The notes below the pieces were generated by a model. That model did not search any database and had not been told where the DNA came from. It saw only the letters and a program-made list of their open reading frames with translations. This document shows, in pieces, positions 35,721 through 44,163 of a DNA stretch of 64,000 nt. The stretch's first letter is position 1; every line of letters starts with the position of its first letter. A program made the position numbers and the translations under genes. The stretch lies in contig JARHZA010000002.1 of the NCBI GenBank assembly GCA_029258375.1, forward strand, positions 315,001-379,000. The letters are read 5' to 3'. Origin of the DNA: Eubacterium sp. (lineage in GTDB: Bacteria; Bacillota; Clostridia; Oscillospirales; Acutalibacteraceae).

Positions 35721-37211
35721 ATGAATATTTATGAGGCAATAAAGGCATTAGCTCAATATGCTTTGAAAGAAAATCTTATTGAAAAAGAGGATTATACCTA
35801 TTCAATAAACCGTTTAATAGAAGCATTATCATTGGATAGTTTTGAAGATGTAGAAGTGACAAAAGATTACTCTTTAGAGGAAATTCTTGGTGCAATTCTT
35901 GATTATGCTTGTTCAAACGGACTTTGTGAAGATTCAGTTGTTTATCGTGATTTATTCGATACAAAACTTATGGGTTTGTTAACACCAAGACCTTCAGAAG
36001 TTATTAAAAAGTTTAATGCAAAGTACGAAAAAAGCCCAAAAGATGCAACAGAATTTTATTATAATTTAAGTCGCAAAAGCGATTACATAAGAGAATATAG
36101 AGTTAAAAACGATATGAAATGGGTTACACCAACAGAGTATGGTGATATTGATATTACTATCAATCTTTCTAAGCCAGAAAAAGACCCTAAGGCAATTGCT
36201 GCAGCACTTAGTATGAAAAACAGTGCATATCCAAAATGTCAACTTTGCAGAGAAAACGAAGGTTATGCTGGCAGAGTTAACCACCCTGCAAGACAAAATC
36301 ATCGTATTATTCCAATCACAATCAATAATTCAGATTGGTTTATGCAGTATTCTCCTTATGTTTATTATAATGAACATTGTATCGTATTTAACGGTCAGCA
36401 TACACCAATGAAAATAGATAAGAGCGTTTTTGGAAAATTATTTGATTTCGTAAAATTATTCCCACATTACTTTATTGGTTCAAATGCAGATTTACCAATC
36501 GTTGGTGGTTCAATTTTAACACATGAACATTTCCAAGGCGGTAACTATACTTTTGCTATGGCAAAAGCAACTGTTGAAACAGAATATAGTTTTGATGGAT
36601 TTGAAGACGTTAAAGCAGGCATTGTTAAATGGCCAATGTCAGTAGTTCGTTTAAGTGGTAAAGATACTAACCGTATAAGCGAGTTAGCAGATAAGATTTT
36701 AACTTCTTGGCGTGCATATACAGATGAAGATGCTTTCATTTATGCAGAAACAGATGGTACACCTCATAACACAATTACACCAATTGCTCGTTTTAGAGAT
36801 GGTCAGTATGAACTTGATTTAGTTCTTCGTAATAACATTACAACAGAAGAATATCCTGATGGATATTATCACCCACACCCAGAATATCACCATATCAAAA
36901 AAGAAAATATTGGTCTTATTGAAGTTATGGGACTTGCAGTATTACCATCAAGACTTAAAAATGAAATGGAAGTATTAAAAGATGCAATGGTAAATGGTTC
37001 AGATATTTTAGCAGATGAACGCATTGCAAAACATAAAGAGTGGGCAGATATGATAATGTCAAAATATGAAATTACAGCAGATAACTGTATGGATATTTTG
37101 AAAAAAGAAATTGGTATTGTTTTTGCTGCAATCTTAGAACAAAGTGGTGTGTTTGAAAGAACAGAAAATGGTAAAACACAATTCTTAAGATTCTTAGATA
37201 GTGTTAAATAA
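35721..37211 (+). CDS. galT: UDP-glucose-hexose-1-phosphate uridylyltransferase, class II
   Basis: 496 residues of the long Firmicute GalT2 type that exchanges galactose-1-phosphate and UDP-glucose in the Leloir pathway. Recognised blocks: TPRPSEVIKKF near 90, PKCQLCRENEGYAGRVNHPARQNHR near 170, EHCIVFNGQHTPM near 215, GGSILTHEHFQGG (catalytic HxH region) near 260, and YHPHPEYHHIKKENIGLIEVMGLAVLP near 380. AGAGAGG (35704-35710) fits ATG 35721. Monocistronic; no galK or galE nearby. Confidence 0.93.
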   Translation: MNIYEAIKALAQYALKENLIEKEDYTYSINRLIEALSLDSFEDVEVTKDYSLEEILGAILDYACSNGLCEDSVVYRDLFDTKLMGLLTPRPSEVIKKFNAKYEKSPKDATEFYYNLSRKSDYIREYRVKNDMKWVTPTEYGDIDITINLSKPEKDPKAIAAALSMKNSAYPKCQLCRENEGYAGRVNHPARQNHRIIPITINNSDWFMQYSPYVYYNEHCIVFNGQHTPMKIDKSVFGKLFDFVKLFPHYFIGSNADLPIVGGSILTHEHFQGGNYTFAMAKATVETEYSFDGFEDVKAGIVKWPMSVVRLSGKDTNRISELADKILTSWRAYTDEDAFIYAETDGTPHNTITPIARFRDGQYELDLVLRNNITTEEYPDGYYHPHPEYHHIKKENIGLIEVMGLAVLPSRLKNEMEVLKDAMVNGSDILADERIAKHKEWADMIMSKYEITADNCMDILKKEIGIVFAAILEQSGVFERTENGKTQFLRFLDSVK

Positions 37212-37228
37212 TTTAATTTTTAAAAATT

Positions 37229-37252
37229 AAAGGGAGGCTTTAGCCTCCCTTT
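37229..37252. terminator. Terminator after galT
   Basis: AAAGGGAGGCT (37229-37239) pairs with AGCCTCCCTTT (37242-37252), followed by TTG-T; serves both convergent genes. Confidence 0.85.
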
Positions 37253-37273
37253 TTGTTTATGTAGTTTTATTTT

Positions 37274-38113
37274 TTAGTAACCCATTGTGTTACTATCAGT
37301 TGCTGCTGCTTTTGCTGCAACTGAATTTGTTGAAGCATAAAGTGAATATGTTGGAGCAACAGGGCACATTAAAACTTTACCTGTTCCTCTAAATACATTC
37401 ACTAATCCTTCGCCACTTACTGCTGAACCAGTTAAAGATTTTGTTGTTCTTTCAACTGTGAAGTTTAATGATGAACTCCAGCAAACTGCTAAATTTCCAT
37501 CAATTTTAAGAGTGTCATTATCAAGCTCAACCTCAATAAGCTCGTCAAATGGAACATTGCTTTCGAGTGCAACAATACCATTTCCCTGAAGACTAAGGTT
37601 AAATAAACCCTCTCCGCCCATAAGTGCAGATGATACGTTTGTTCTTGCAACAACTTTGTGATTAACGGTGCTGTCACAAGCAAGGAATAAACCATCTTCA
37701 ATAGTCATACCAGCACCCCATGAAGCAACGTCTTGTAATATAATATACTTGTATGTAGGTTCTAAAACAACAAGACCGTTACCTTTATATTCAGGTTTGA
37801 TTGCGGATTCTTTTGTTACAGTGCTTTTTACAAGTTTTCCTAAGAAATCGCCAACACCTTTAACTCCTGTTGTTGCAACAACATCGCCAGCCATCCATTG
37901 CATAGCACCTGATTGTAATAAAACCGAGTTGTTTCCGTTAAGTTGAACCATAACTTGGCGTCTTCTAACATTCATTTTGCTCATGAAATATTCTGCTTGA
38001 GCACTTTGAATAGATACACTTGAGTCCTTTTCATATTCAATAACACTAAAGTTGCCAAGTTTATCAACAACCTTTCTTGTATCGTTGTTGAAATTATTTA
38101 ATTTAATAGACAT
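37274..38113 (-). CDS. AIM24/TIGR00266 family protein
   Basis: 279 residues of repeated beta-strands rich in Gly and Val. It has the AIM24-like blocks LLQSGAMQWMAGDV, GNGLVVLEPTYKYIIL, GEGLFNLSLQGNGIVALES and GEGLVNVFRGTGKVLM, typical of double beta-roll proteins. No signal peptide. Family function in bacteria is unknown. Monocistronic. Confidence 0.82.
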   Translation of the reverse strand: MSIKLNNFNNDTRKVVDKLGNFSVIEYEKDSSVSIQSAQAEYFMSKMNVRRRQVMVQLNGNNSVLLQSGAMQWMAGDVVATTGVKGVGDFLGKLVKSTVTKESAIKPEYKGNGLVVLEPTYKYIILQDVASWGAGMTIEDGLFLACDSTVNHKVVARTNVSSALMGGEGLFNLSLQGNGIVALESNVPFDELIEVELDNDTLKIDGNLAVCWSSSLNFTVERTTKSLTGSAVSGEGLVNVFRGTGKVLMCPVAPTYSLYASTNSVAAKAAATDSNTMGY

Positions 38114-38297
38114 AAAAAATCCCCTCTCATTTATTTTTATGCTTTACTTTTACCCTTAAAATACCATATTGAAATATGATTGTAAATAAAAATTTATCTA
38201 ATAATAATATTCTCATAATATCGTATATATTTTTGTACTATCGTTTGATTGGCAATAATATTTATGTTAGTATCAATCATAAATTGGAGGTGCTTTT

Positions 38298-38765
38298 ATG
38301 TTTGATGATGAATTTGAAGATACATTTGGATTTTCTGGCAAAGATGCTGATTTTTTAGAAGACGAAATGGACGATATGCTTTGGGAAGATGAACGCAGAA
38401 GAGACGAAAAATTAGATAGGGAGCAAAGGTTTAAAAATCAGCAAAACGTAAATAAAAGTAGTTTTAATAATAAAAATGCAAATCCACCACAAAAAGAGGG
38501 TTGCTATGTAGCAACTTGTGTTTATGGTTCTTATGATTGTGAAGAGGTTTGGACTTTAAGAAGATTTAGAGATTTTTATTTGCGTAATAGTGTTTTGGGA
38601 CGAATGTTTATAAAAATATATTATTCAGTTAGTCCTAAAATTGTAAAAATATTTGGTAATACCAAATGGTTTAAAAACATTTTTAAATCAATTATTGATA
38701 AAATTGTTGTTAATTTGCAAAATAGGGGATACGAAAAAACCCAATATACTGATAAAAATTATTAA
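38298..38765 (+). CDS. CFI-box-CTERM domain protein
   Basis: 155 residues. The first 60 are highly acidic then Arg/Asn-rich and probably disordered. From about 70 comes the CFI-box pattern GCYVATCVYGSYDCEEVWTL followed by RRFRDFYLRNSVLGRMFIKIYYSVSPKIVK, which matches the CFI-box C-terminal module of unknown role; a hydrophobic patch near 95-115 may contact membrane. GGAGGTG precedes the ATG. Monocistronic, unknown function. Confidence 0.7.
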   Translation: MFDDEFEDTFGFSGKDADFLEDEMDDMLWEDERRRDEKLDREQRFKNQQNVNKSSFNNKNANPPQKEGCYVATCVYGSYDCEEVWTLRRFRDFYLRNSVLGRMFIKIYYSVSPKIVKIFGNTKWFKNIFKSIIDKIVVNLQNRGYEKTQYTDKNY

Positions 38766-38825
38766 AATTTATATGTTATTTTTAGATTCATTATGTTAAA
38801 ATAAAATAAAAAACGAGGTGTTTTT

Positions 38826-39176
38826 ATGTTATTTATAGAATATCCAAAATGCACAACTTGTAAAAAAGCTAAAAAGTGGCTTGATGACAATGGCATTGAA
38901 TATACAGACCGTCATATAAAAGACGAAAATCCAACTTATGAAGAGTTGAAACAATGGTATAAAGAAAGTGGCCTTCCACTTAAAAGATTTTTTAACACAA
39001 GTGGTATGCTTTATAAATCAATGGCTCTTAAAGATAAACTTCCTGAGATGAGTGAAGAAGAGCAACTTAAGTTGCTTGCAACAGATGGTATGCTTGTAAA
39101 AAGACCACTTATAATTGCTGATAATGCAATTCTTACAGGTTTTAAAGAAAAAGAGTGGGAAGAAAAATTAAAATAA
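38826..39176 (+). CDS. ArsC/Spx family thioredoxin-fold protein
   Basis: 116 residues starting LFIEYPKCTTCKKAKKWLDDNGIEY. The CxxC at positions 9 and 12 and the later LVKRPLII (Arg that binds oxyanion in ArsC) fit the ArsC/YffB/Spx family. No ars operon is nearby, so a role as arsenate reductase is not implied. GAGGTG is well placed. Confidence 0.85.
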   Translation: MLFIEYPKCTTCKKAKKWLDDNGIEYTDRHIKDENPTYEELKQWYKESGLPLKRFFNTSGMLYKSMALKDKLPEMSEEEQLKLLATDGMLVKRPLIIADNAILTGFKEKEWEEKLK

Positions 39177-39194
39177 TTTAATATGCGAAATTTT

Positions 39195-39231
39195 AGAACG
39201 TGGTTTTATGTTTAGTCATAAACTGCGTTCT
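39195..39231 (+). terminator. Terminator after the ArsC-like gene
   Basis: AGAACG (39195-39200) pairs with CGTTCT (39226-39231), with an inner GTTTATG/CATAAAC-like stem and a T6 tail. The remaining 250 bp to fruR is AT-rich with only the fru promoter recognised. Confidence 0.75.
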
Positions 39232-39424
39232 TTTTTGTTTTTTATTTGGTAAAATTTAAAGGCGATATTTGTTTTAATGCTTGAAAATGATGATTGTATA
39301 TGAATTATTTTGAACGAAAATTACAAAACAGTCATAAGCAGTCAATAATATTATTATAGATTGTGTAATAATGACAAATAAATGATTCTAAATAATGCTA
39401 ATTAACGAATTTTATTGAATGATA

Positions 39425-39453
39425 TTGACGGAATGTAACCACTTCTGTATAAT
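39425..39453 (+). promoter_or_regulatory. Promoter of fruR-fruK
   Basis: TTGACG (39425-39430), a 17-bp spacer and TATAAT (39448-39453). Confidence 0.75.
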
Positions 39454-39498
39454 TATATACTTATAATAGGTTAACTTTTTATATAGGAGATTTCAAAT

Positions 39499-40245
39499 AT
39501 GTTAACTCATGATAGGCAAAACCAAATTCTTTCAATATTAAAGAGTCAAGGCTCAATAACTGTTGCAAGATTAACAGCTTTGCTTAATACAAGTGAATCT
39601 ACAATAAGAAGAGATCTTAATGCGCTTGCCAGTGAAGGCAAACTCAATAAAGTTCACGGTGGTGCAACTGCTGTAAATCAAAATTTTGTAAAGTTTGAAG
39701 GCAGTTTAGAAGAAAAGTTAGCTAAAAACACTACTGCAAAGTCAAAAATAGCAAAATATGCTGCAAGTCAAATACAAGATAACGATTTTGTGTTTATTGA
39801 CGCAGGAACAACAACACTTTTAATGACCACATTTTTAAAAGGTTCAAAAGCAACATTTGTAACAAATGGTATTAACCATGCTAAAGAACTTTTAAAAAAT
39901 GATTGCAACACAATTTTAATTGGTGGTCAGTTAAAGCAGTCAACAGAAGCAGTTATTGGCCTTGTTGCTGCAAAAAGTTTGCAAAAGTATTCTTTTACAA
40001 AAGCATTTTTGGGTGTTAATGGGGTAAGTGAAAAGCAAGGTTATACAACACCAGATACAGAAGAGGCAATGTTAAAAGCAGTTACAATTGAACGAAGTTT
40101 TGTAACCTATGTGCTTGCCGATTCTTCAAAGTTTGATAAAGTATCTGCTGTTAGTTTTGGCACAGTTGATGATGCGTGCATTATAACTGATAAATGTGCA
40201 AACAGTAACATAAAAAAACTTACCGTTGTTAAAGAGGTTTTATAA
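39499..40245 (+). CDS. fruR: DeoR-family repressor (FruR-like)
   Basis: 248 residues. The N-terminal DeoR HTH is RQNQILSILKSQGSITVARLTALLNTSESTIRRDLNALASEGKLNKVHGGA. The sensor domain has FVFIDAGTTTLLMT and AFLGVNGVSEKQGYTTPDTEEAMLK, standard for sugar-phosphate-binding DeoR proteins. The ATG of fruK overlaps its stop, so it is probably the fructose-1-phosphate-responsive repressor of its own operon. Confidence 0.88.
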   Translation: MLTHDRQNQILSILKSQGSITVARLTALLNTSESTIRRDLNALASEGKLNKVHGGATAVNQNFVKFEGSLEEKLAKNTTAKSKIAKYAASQIQDNDFVFIDAGTTTLLMTTFLKGSKATFVTNGINHAKELLKNDCNTILIGGQLKQSTEAVIGLVAAKSLQKYSFTKAFLGVNGVSEKQGYTTPDTEEAMLKAVTIERSFVTYVLADSSKFDKVSAVSFGTVDDACIITDKCANSNIKKLTVVKEVL

Positions 40246-41165
40246 TGATTTACACTGTCACATTTAATCCAGCACTTGATTATGTTGTAAAATTAGATGA
40301 ACTTCAGTCAAATGATATAAATAGAACTGAAAGTGAGCAAATTTTTTACGGTGGCAAAGGCGTAAATGTTTCTGTAATTCTTTCAAGGCTTGGTGTTGAA
40401 AATACAGCGCTTGGTTTTCTTGCAGGTTTTTCAGGAAAACAAATTGAGCTAATGCTTAATGAAGATGGCGTAAAAAGTGATTTCTTGTATCTGAAAAATG
40501 GATATTCAAGAATAAACGTTAAAATCAAAGCTCAAAAAGAATATGACATAAATGCTCAAGGTCCAGTAATTGAACAGAGCGATGTAGACTTGCTTTTACA
40601 GAAACTTTATAAATTAAAGAACGGCGACGGTGTTGTTCTTGCTGGGTCAATACCAAAATCACTTCCTGATGATATTTATGAAAGAGTATTAAAACAGTTA
40701 AGTGATAAAAATGTTATTAGTGTAGTTGATGCTACTGGAGATTTGCTATTAAACGTGCTTAAATTTAAGCCGTTTATGATAAAACCTAATCACCACGAGT
40801 TGGGCGAGATTTTTGGGGTTAAAATAAAAAATCTTGATGAAGTTGAATTTTATAGCAAAGAACTTCAAAAAATGGGTGCAAGAAATGTTCTTGTTTCTAT
40901 GGCTGAAGATGGTGCTGTGTTAGTTGATGAAAATAAAAAATTACACAAAATTCAATCTGTTTCAGGTAAACTCGTAAATTCCGTAGGTTGTGGCGATTCT
41001 ATGGTGGCAGGATTTATTGCAGGTTATTTAAAAAGTAATGACTATGATTATGCTTTAAAACTTGGCACAGTATGTGGCAGTGCAACAGCTTTTTCAAATT
41101 CTCTTGCAACTAAAGAAGAAATTGAAAAATTACTGAAATTTAGTGGCTATGGTATTAATTATTGA
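40245..41165 (+). CDS. fruK: 1-Phosphofructokinase
   Basis: 306-residue PfkB-family kinase that phosphorylates fructose-1-phosphate. Seen: VTFNPALDYVV at the N-terminus, FYGGKGVNVSVILSRLG near 35, VVLAGSIPKSLPDD near 130, KPNHHELGEIFG near 185 and the catalytic VNSVGCGDSMVAGF near 245. Length is typical. Overlaps fruR. The usual next gene, a fructose PTS EII, is absent here. Confidence 0.92.
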   Translation: MIYTVTFNPALDYVVKLDELQSNDINRTESEQIFYGGKGVNVSVILSRLGVENTALGFLAGFSGKQIELMLNEDGVKSDFLYLKNGYSRINVKIKAQKEYDINAQGPVIEQSDVDLLLQKLYKLKNGDGVVLAGSIPKSLPDDIYERVLKQLSDKNVISVVDATGDLLLNVLKFKPFMIKPNHHELGEIFGVKIKNLDEVEFYSKELQKMGARNVLVSMAEDGAVLVDENKKLHKIQSVSGKLVNSVGCGDSMVAGFIAGYLKSNDYDYALKLGTVCGSATAFSNSLATKEEIEKLLKFSGYGINY

Positions 41166-41316
41166 TTTGCAATTTAAAATATTTTTATGTAAAGCATTGT
41201 GCAAATTGTATTTAATTTAGTTACTAAAGTTTTTATAAGCAAATTTGATTATGTTGCTTATTTTCAAGTCTATGGCAAAATTTAATAAAACAAATACATA
41301 ATAGGGGTTGTACAAA

Positions 41317-41580
41317 ATGGTATCACAAAAAGCAGTTATCTTAAACGAAAATGGCCTTCATATGAAGCCGGCACACGCATTCGTATCAACAATGTCAAAA
41401 TACAAGGCAAATGTAGACCTTGTTGTTGGTGATAAGAGAATAAATGGTAAAAGTATAATGAATGTACTTGGTGCTTGCCTTGAATGTGGAACAGAAGTTC
41501 TTTTAGAATGTAACGGCGAAGACGAAGTAGAAATGCTTGAAACAGCATCAAATCTTCTTGCAACACAGTATACTGAATAA
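41317..41580 (+). CDS. ptsH: HPr family phosphocarrier protein
   Basis: 87 residues. The phosphorylatable His lies in NENGLHMKPAHAFV and the regulatory Ser in NGKSIMNVLG, both in the right places. The HPr active-site Arg (GLHARPA in most) is Lys here, and Ala is Met. A short GGGG site lies before ATG 41317; in-frame 41308 is less likely. 150 bp after fruK and followed by its own terminator. Whether it serves PTS or mainly regulatory (HPr kinase) signalling is open. Confidence 0.85.
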   Translation: MVSQKAVILNENGLHMKPAHAFVSTMSKYKANVDLVVGDKRINGKSIMNVLGACLECGTEVLLECNGEDEVEMLETASNLLATQYTE

Positions 41581-41585
41581 TAAAT

Positions 41586-41619
41586 AAAAGGTGTAATGCA
41601 AAAATGCGTTACACCTTTT
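41586..41619 (+). terminator. Terminator after HPr
   Basis: A 15-bp stem (41586-41600 with 41605-41619, one wobble), loop AAAA, T-run following. Confidence 0.85.
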
Positions 41620-41852
41620 TTCTGTTTTAAATTGTTACTCATTATAGTTTTTATTAAACTAAGAATCTTATTATAAACTATATTTAAAAGTAATAAGTAG
41701 TTAAGTTGACTAAAAATTGTATTGCTGTTTTAAATAAACAGCAATACAACAAGTATAATTATTGACATTGAATATTTTATACTATATAATTGTTTTTACA
41801 GTTAGTAACAAATGTAAAATAAATTATATGCGTATTATTGTATTGTCTTTTA

Positions 41853-41948
41853 GTGAAAATTTATAAAAAGAAATTTTTAGTTCTCGGAATGGTTGTTCTA
41901 ACATTAGCAGTTTTAATATCAACTGTGGTTTTGTATGTAGAAAAATAA
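41853..41948 (+). CDS. Possible 31-residue single-helix peptide
   Basis: GTG-initiated frame with a lysine-rich start and a hydrophobic helix (FLVLGMVVLTLAVLISTVVLYV). No Shine-Dalgarno is visible, so it is doubtful. It lies in the otherwise empty 470-bp interval 41581-42052. Confidence 0.2.
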   Translation: MKIYKKKFLVLGMVVLTLAVLISTVVLYVEK

Positions 41949-42052
41949 TATAGTTAGAAAAATGAATATTTTTAACAATATATTTAATATGATAGCAAAT
42001 TTATAGATACTTTTGATTTGAAATAAAACTAAATATAATGAAGGTGTATTGA

Positions 42053-42982
42053 ATGGCAAGTTTTAAAAAATTTATGGTTATTTTAATTTGTTTTATATTG
42101 CTTATTCTTGTTGTTTTTATAATTGTATTTCTTGTTAGAGGAAATATTAAAAATGAAAAATTACCAGAAGGATTTGACGAAAAAATAACCAAGTCTGCGT
42201 TTGAAAAAACAGGTGATGTACGAATAATGTCTTCAAATCTGTTGGTACATTATGAAAGTTGGGGCGGAAAACCAGCAAAATCAAGATCAAAGATGTATAT
42301 AGCTCTCCTTGAAAAATATAAGCCTGATGTTGTAGGATTGCAAGAAATGTCTGACAGTTGGTTTTGCTGCATTATGAATAATCTTCCAAAAGGATACAAA
42401 ATGATAAATCCTCTCACAACGGGTGCACTTGTAAGAATGACCTCAATGATTTATAATTCAGATACATTAGAGTTACTTAAAAGCGGTGAATTTACATATT
42501 CAAAATGTGAAAATAAAAGACTTCGCAGAGTGGTGTGGGCGCAATTTAAAGAAAAAGAAAGTGGTAAAACATTCATAGTTACGAATACTCATTTTAGTTT
42601 GCTGTTTGATGGAAAAGAAGAAGAATTTGCTGAAATTATGAGAACGCAGGCAAACGAACTTTCAAATTTAATTTATAAACTAAATAATGAATATAGTTGT
42701 CCAGTATTTTCTGTTGGTGATTATAACACTATGGAAGATAAACCCGAAACTCAAGAAATTGATATTCCTGAAATATATAATTTTTTAGAATCAAAATTTG
42801 TTGATACCAAATATGAAGCAGAAACAAAACTGTGTGGTTCGGAAGTTAGTTATGATTATCCAGCATGGGATCATATATTCCGTTATGGAAATGCTAAAAC
42901 TAAAACATTCTGTTTGTTGTCTGATAGTTATTTTTCTGATATGTCAGATCATTATTCAATATTTGCAGATGTAGAAATATAA
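42053..42982 (+). CDS. Membrane-anchored endonuclease/exonuclease/phosphatase (EEP) family protein
   Basis: 309 residues. A transmembrane helix (about 8-30) anchors an EEP domain. The catalytic Asn (IMSSNLL) is near 60, Glu in DVVGLQEM near 98, NTHFS near 180, GDYNT near 225, and the final Asp-His in MSDHYSIFADVEI at the C-terminus. The family covers nucleases, sphingomyelinases and inositol phosphatases; this substrate is unknown. GAAGGTG precedes the ATG. Monocistronic. Confidence 0.83.
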   Translation: MASFKKFMVILICFILLILVVFIIVFLVRGNIKNEKLPEGFDEKITKSAFEKTGDVRIMSSNLLVHYESWGGKPAKSRSKMYIALLEKYKPDVVGLQEMSDSWFCCIMNNLPKGYKMINPLTTGALVRMTSMIYNSDTLELLKSGEFTYSKCENKRLRRVVWAQFKEKESGKTFIVTNTHFSLLFDGKEEEFAEIMRTQANELSNLIYKLNNEYSCPVFSVGDYNTMEDKPETQEIDIPEIYNFLESKFVDTKYEAETKLCGSEVSYDYPAWDHIFRYGNAKTKTFCLLSDSYFSDMSDHYSIFADVEI

Positions 42983-42992
42983 AAGTAATAAT

Positions 42993-43027
42993 AAAAGAGG
43001 ATATAGAACTATTCTATATCCTCTTTT
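42993..43027. terminator. Bidirectional terminator
   Basis: A 16-bp perfect stem (42993-43008 with 43012-43027) between convergent EEP and phosphatase genes. Confidence 0.88.
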
Positions 43028-43492
43028 CTATTTTGTTAGTTTTTCAAATAAACCTTTGCACCCTTCATAAATATCACGATACGCAATGTCAAATCGTCTT
43101 GAATACCATGGGTCTGCAACATCTCCGCCACGCTCGGTAAAGCTCATTAACTTTTGCACTTTTTTCTGTGAATCTTGTGGAAAAATGTGTTTTATATTTC
43201 TAATATTGTTACTATCCATACATATAAAATAATCGTATTTGTCATAATCAGATTCTTTTAACTGTACTGCTCGTTTTCCACTGCAAGATATACCGTGCTT
43301 TTCAAGTTCATCTTTTGCAGGAGGATAAACAGGGTTTCCTACACCATTCCAAATCTCCTCGGTGCTTGTAGCAGAAGATGCAATAAAGAATTTATCCTCA
43401 AAACCATTTCTTTTAATCATATCTTTAAAAATAAATTCTGCCATAGGTGAACGGCAAATGTTGCCGTGGCAAACAAACATAATTTTTATCAT
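43028..43492 (-). CDS. Low-molecular-weight protein tyrosine phosphatase
   Basis: 154 residues. The P-loop VCHGNICRS with catalytic Cys8 and Arg14 is at the N-terminus; the general acid Asp lies in VADPWYSRRFD near 125. Cytosolic. Targets unknown; in Firmicutes such enzymes often act on BY-kinases or arginine phosphorylation. Confidence 0.92.
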   Translation of the reverse strand: MIKIMFVCHGNICRSPMAEFIFKDMIKRNGFEDKFFIASSATSTEEIWNGVGNPVYPPAKDELEKHGISCSGKRAVQLKESDYDKYDYFICMDSNNIRNIKHIFPQDSQKKVQKLMSFTERGGDVADPWYSRRFDIAYRDIYEGCKGLFEKLTK

Positions 43493-43581
43493 TTTAACTC
43501 GTCCTTAATATTTTTATTGATTAAAGATTATAATTCATAATACAAACAACGTCAACTAATTGATAATATATATTAAAAAAA

Positions 43582-43603
43582 GCTACTGCCTATTTGCAGT
43601 AGC
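43582..43603 (-). terminator. Terminator of the cotJC locus
   Basis: GCTACTGC (43582-43589) pairs with GCAGTAGC (43596-43603); on the minus strand it is followed by a run of Ts (from 43581 down). Confidence 0.8.
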
Positions 43604-43610
43604 CTATTGC

Positions 43611-44144
43611 TTAATCTTTTTCAAATCGTTGAGTATCAAAACCAGGGTTGAAAGCATAGTAGTTTTTACTGTTTAGTTTATCGGTAAGAAGTCTTAAACC
43701 TTCGCCAAACCTTTGGTAATGTACTATTTCTCGTTCACGTAAAAATTTAATAGGTTCAATAACATCTGGGTCATCAACTAAACGTAAAATGTTGTCATAG
43801 GTTATTCTTGCTTTTTGTTCAGCAGCAAGGTTTTCGTTTAAGTCTGCAATGGGGTCTCCTGTAGACTGAATGCCAGCAGCACTCCAAGGTGCACCACTTG
43901 CAGCCGTTGGATAAACACCTGTTGTGTGGTCAACAAAATAAGGTGCAAATCCACTCTCCTCAATCTGCTTTTCAGTAAGGTTCCTTGTAAGTTGGTGAAC
44001 AATTGTTCCGATCATTTCAAGGTGACCAAGTTCTTCTGTACCTATATCTGTTAAAAGACCTTTTAATTCAGGTGTGGGCATAGAATAACGTTGTGAAAGA
44101 TAACGCAAAGATGCACCTAATTCGCCATTTGGACCTCCATATTG
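43611..44144 (-). pseudogene. cotJC: cotJC 3' part: spore-coat manganese catalase interrupted by a prophage
   Basis: The frame reads QYGGPNGELGASLRYLSQRY at 44144-44085 and continues as typical CotJC to FNPGFDTQRFEKD. The dinuclear-Mn ligands Glu (NGELGA), Glu/His (EELGHLEM) and the second pair (LAAEQKAR; EIVHYQRF) are all kept. What is missing is the start codon and about 28 N-terminal residues. In-frame stop TAA (44147-44145) lies directly before Gln, where prophage sequence begins. The gene has no other damage, so excision of the element should restore a full reading frame. The 5' part and probably cotJA-cotJB are expected beyond the right end of the prophage. Confidence 0.85.
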
Positions 44145-44150
44145 TTAAAA
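44130..44150. other. Host-prophage junction (att site, left end)
   Basis: CotJC coding sequence (…TATGGAGGTCC on the minus strand) meets phage DNA in the few bases around 44144. The exact core cannot be fixed without the other junction. The recombinase stop codon is only 17 bp away. Confidence 0.7.
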
Positions 44151-44163
44151 GATATAATACGAT

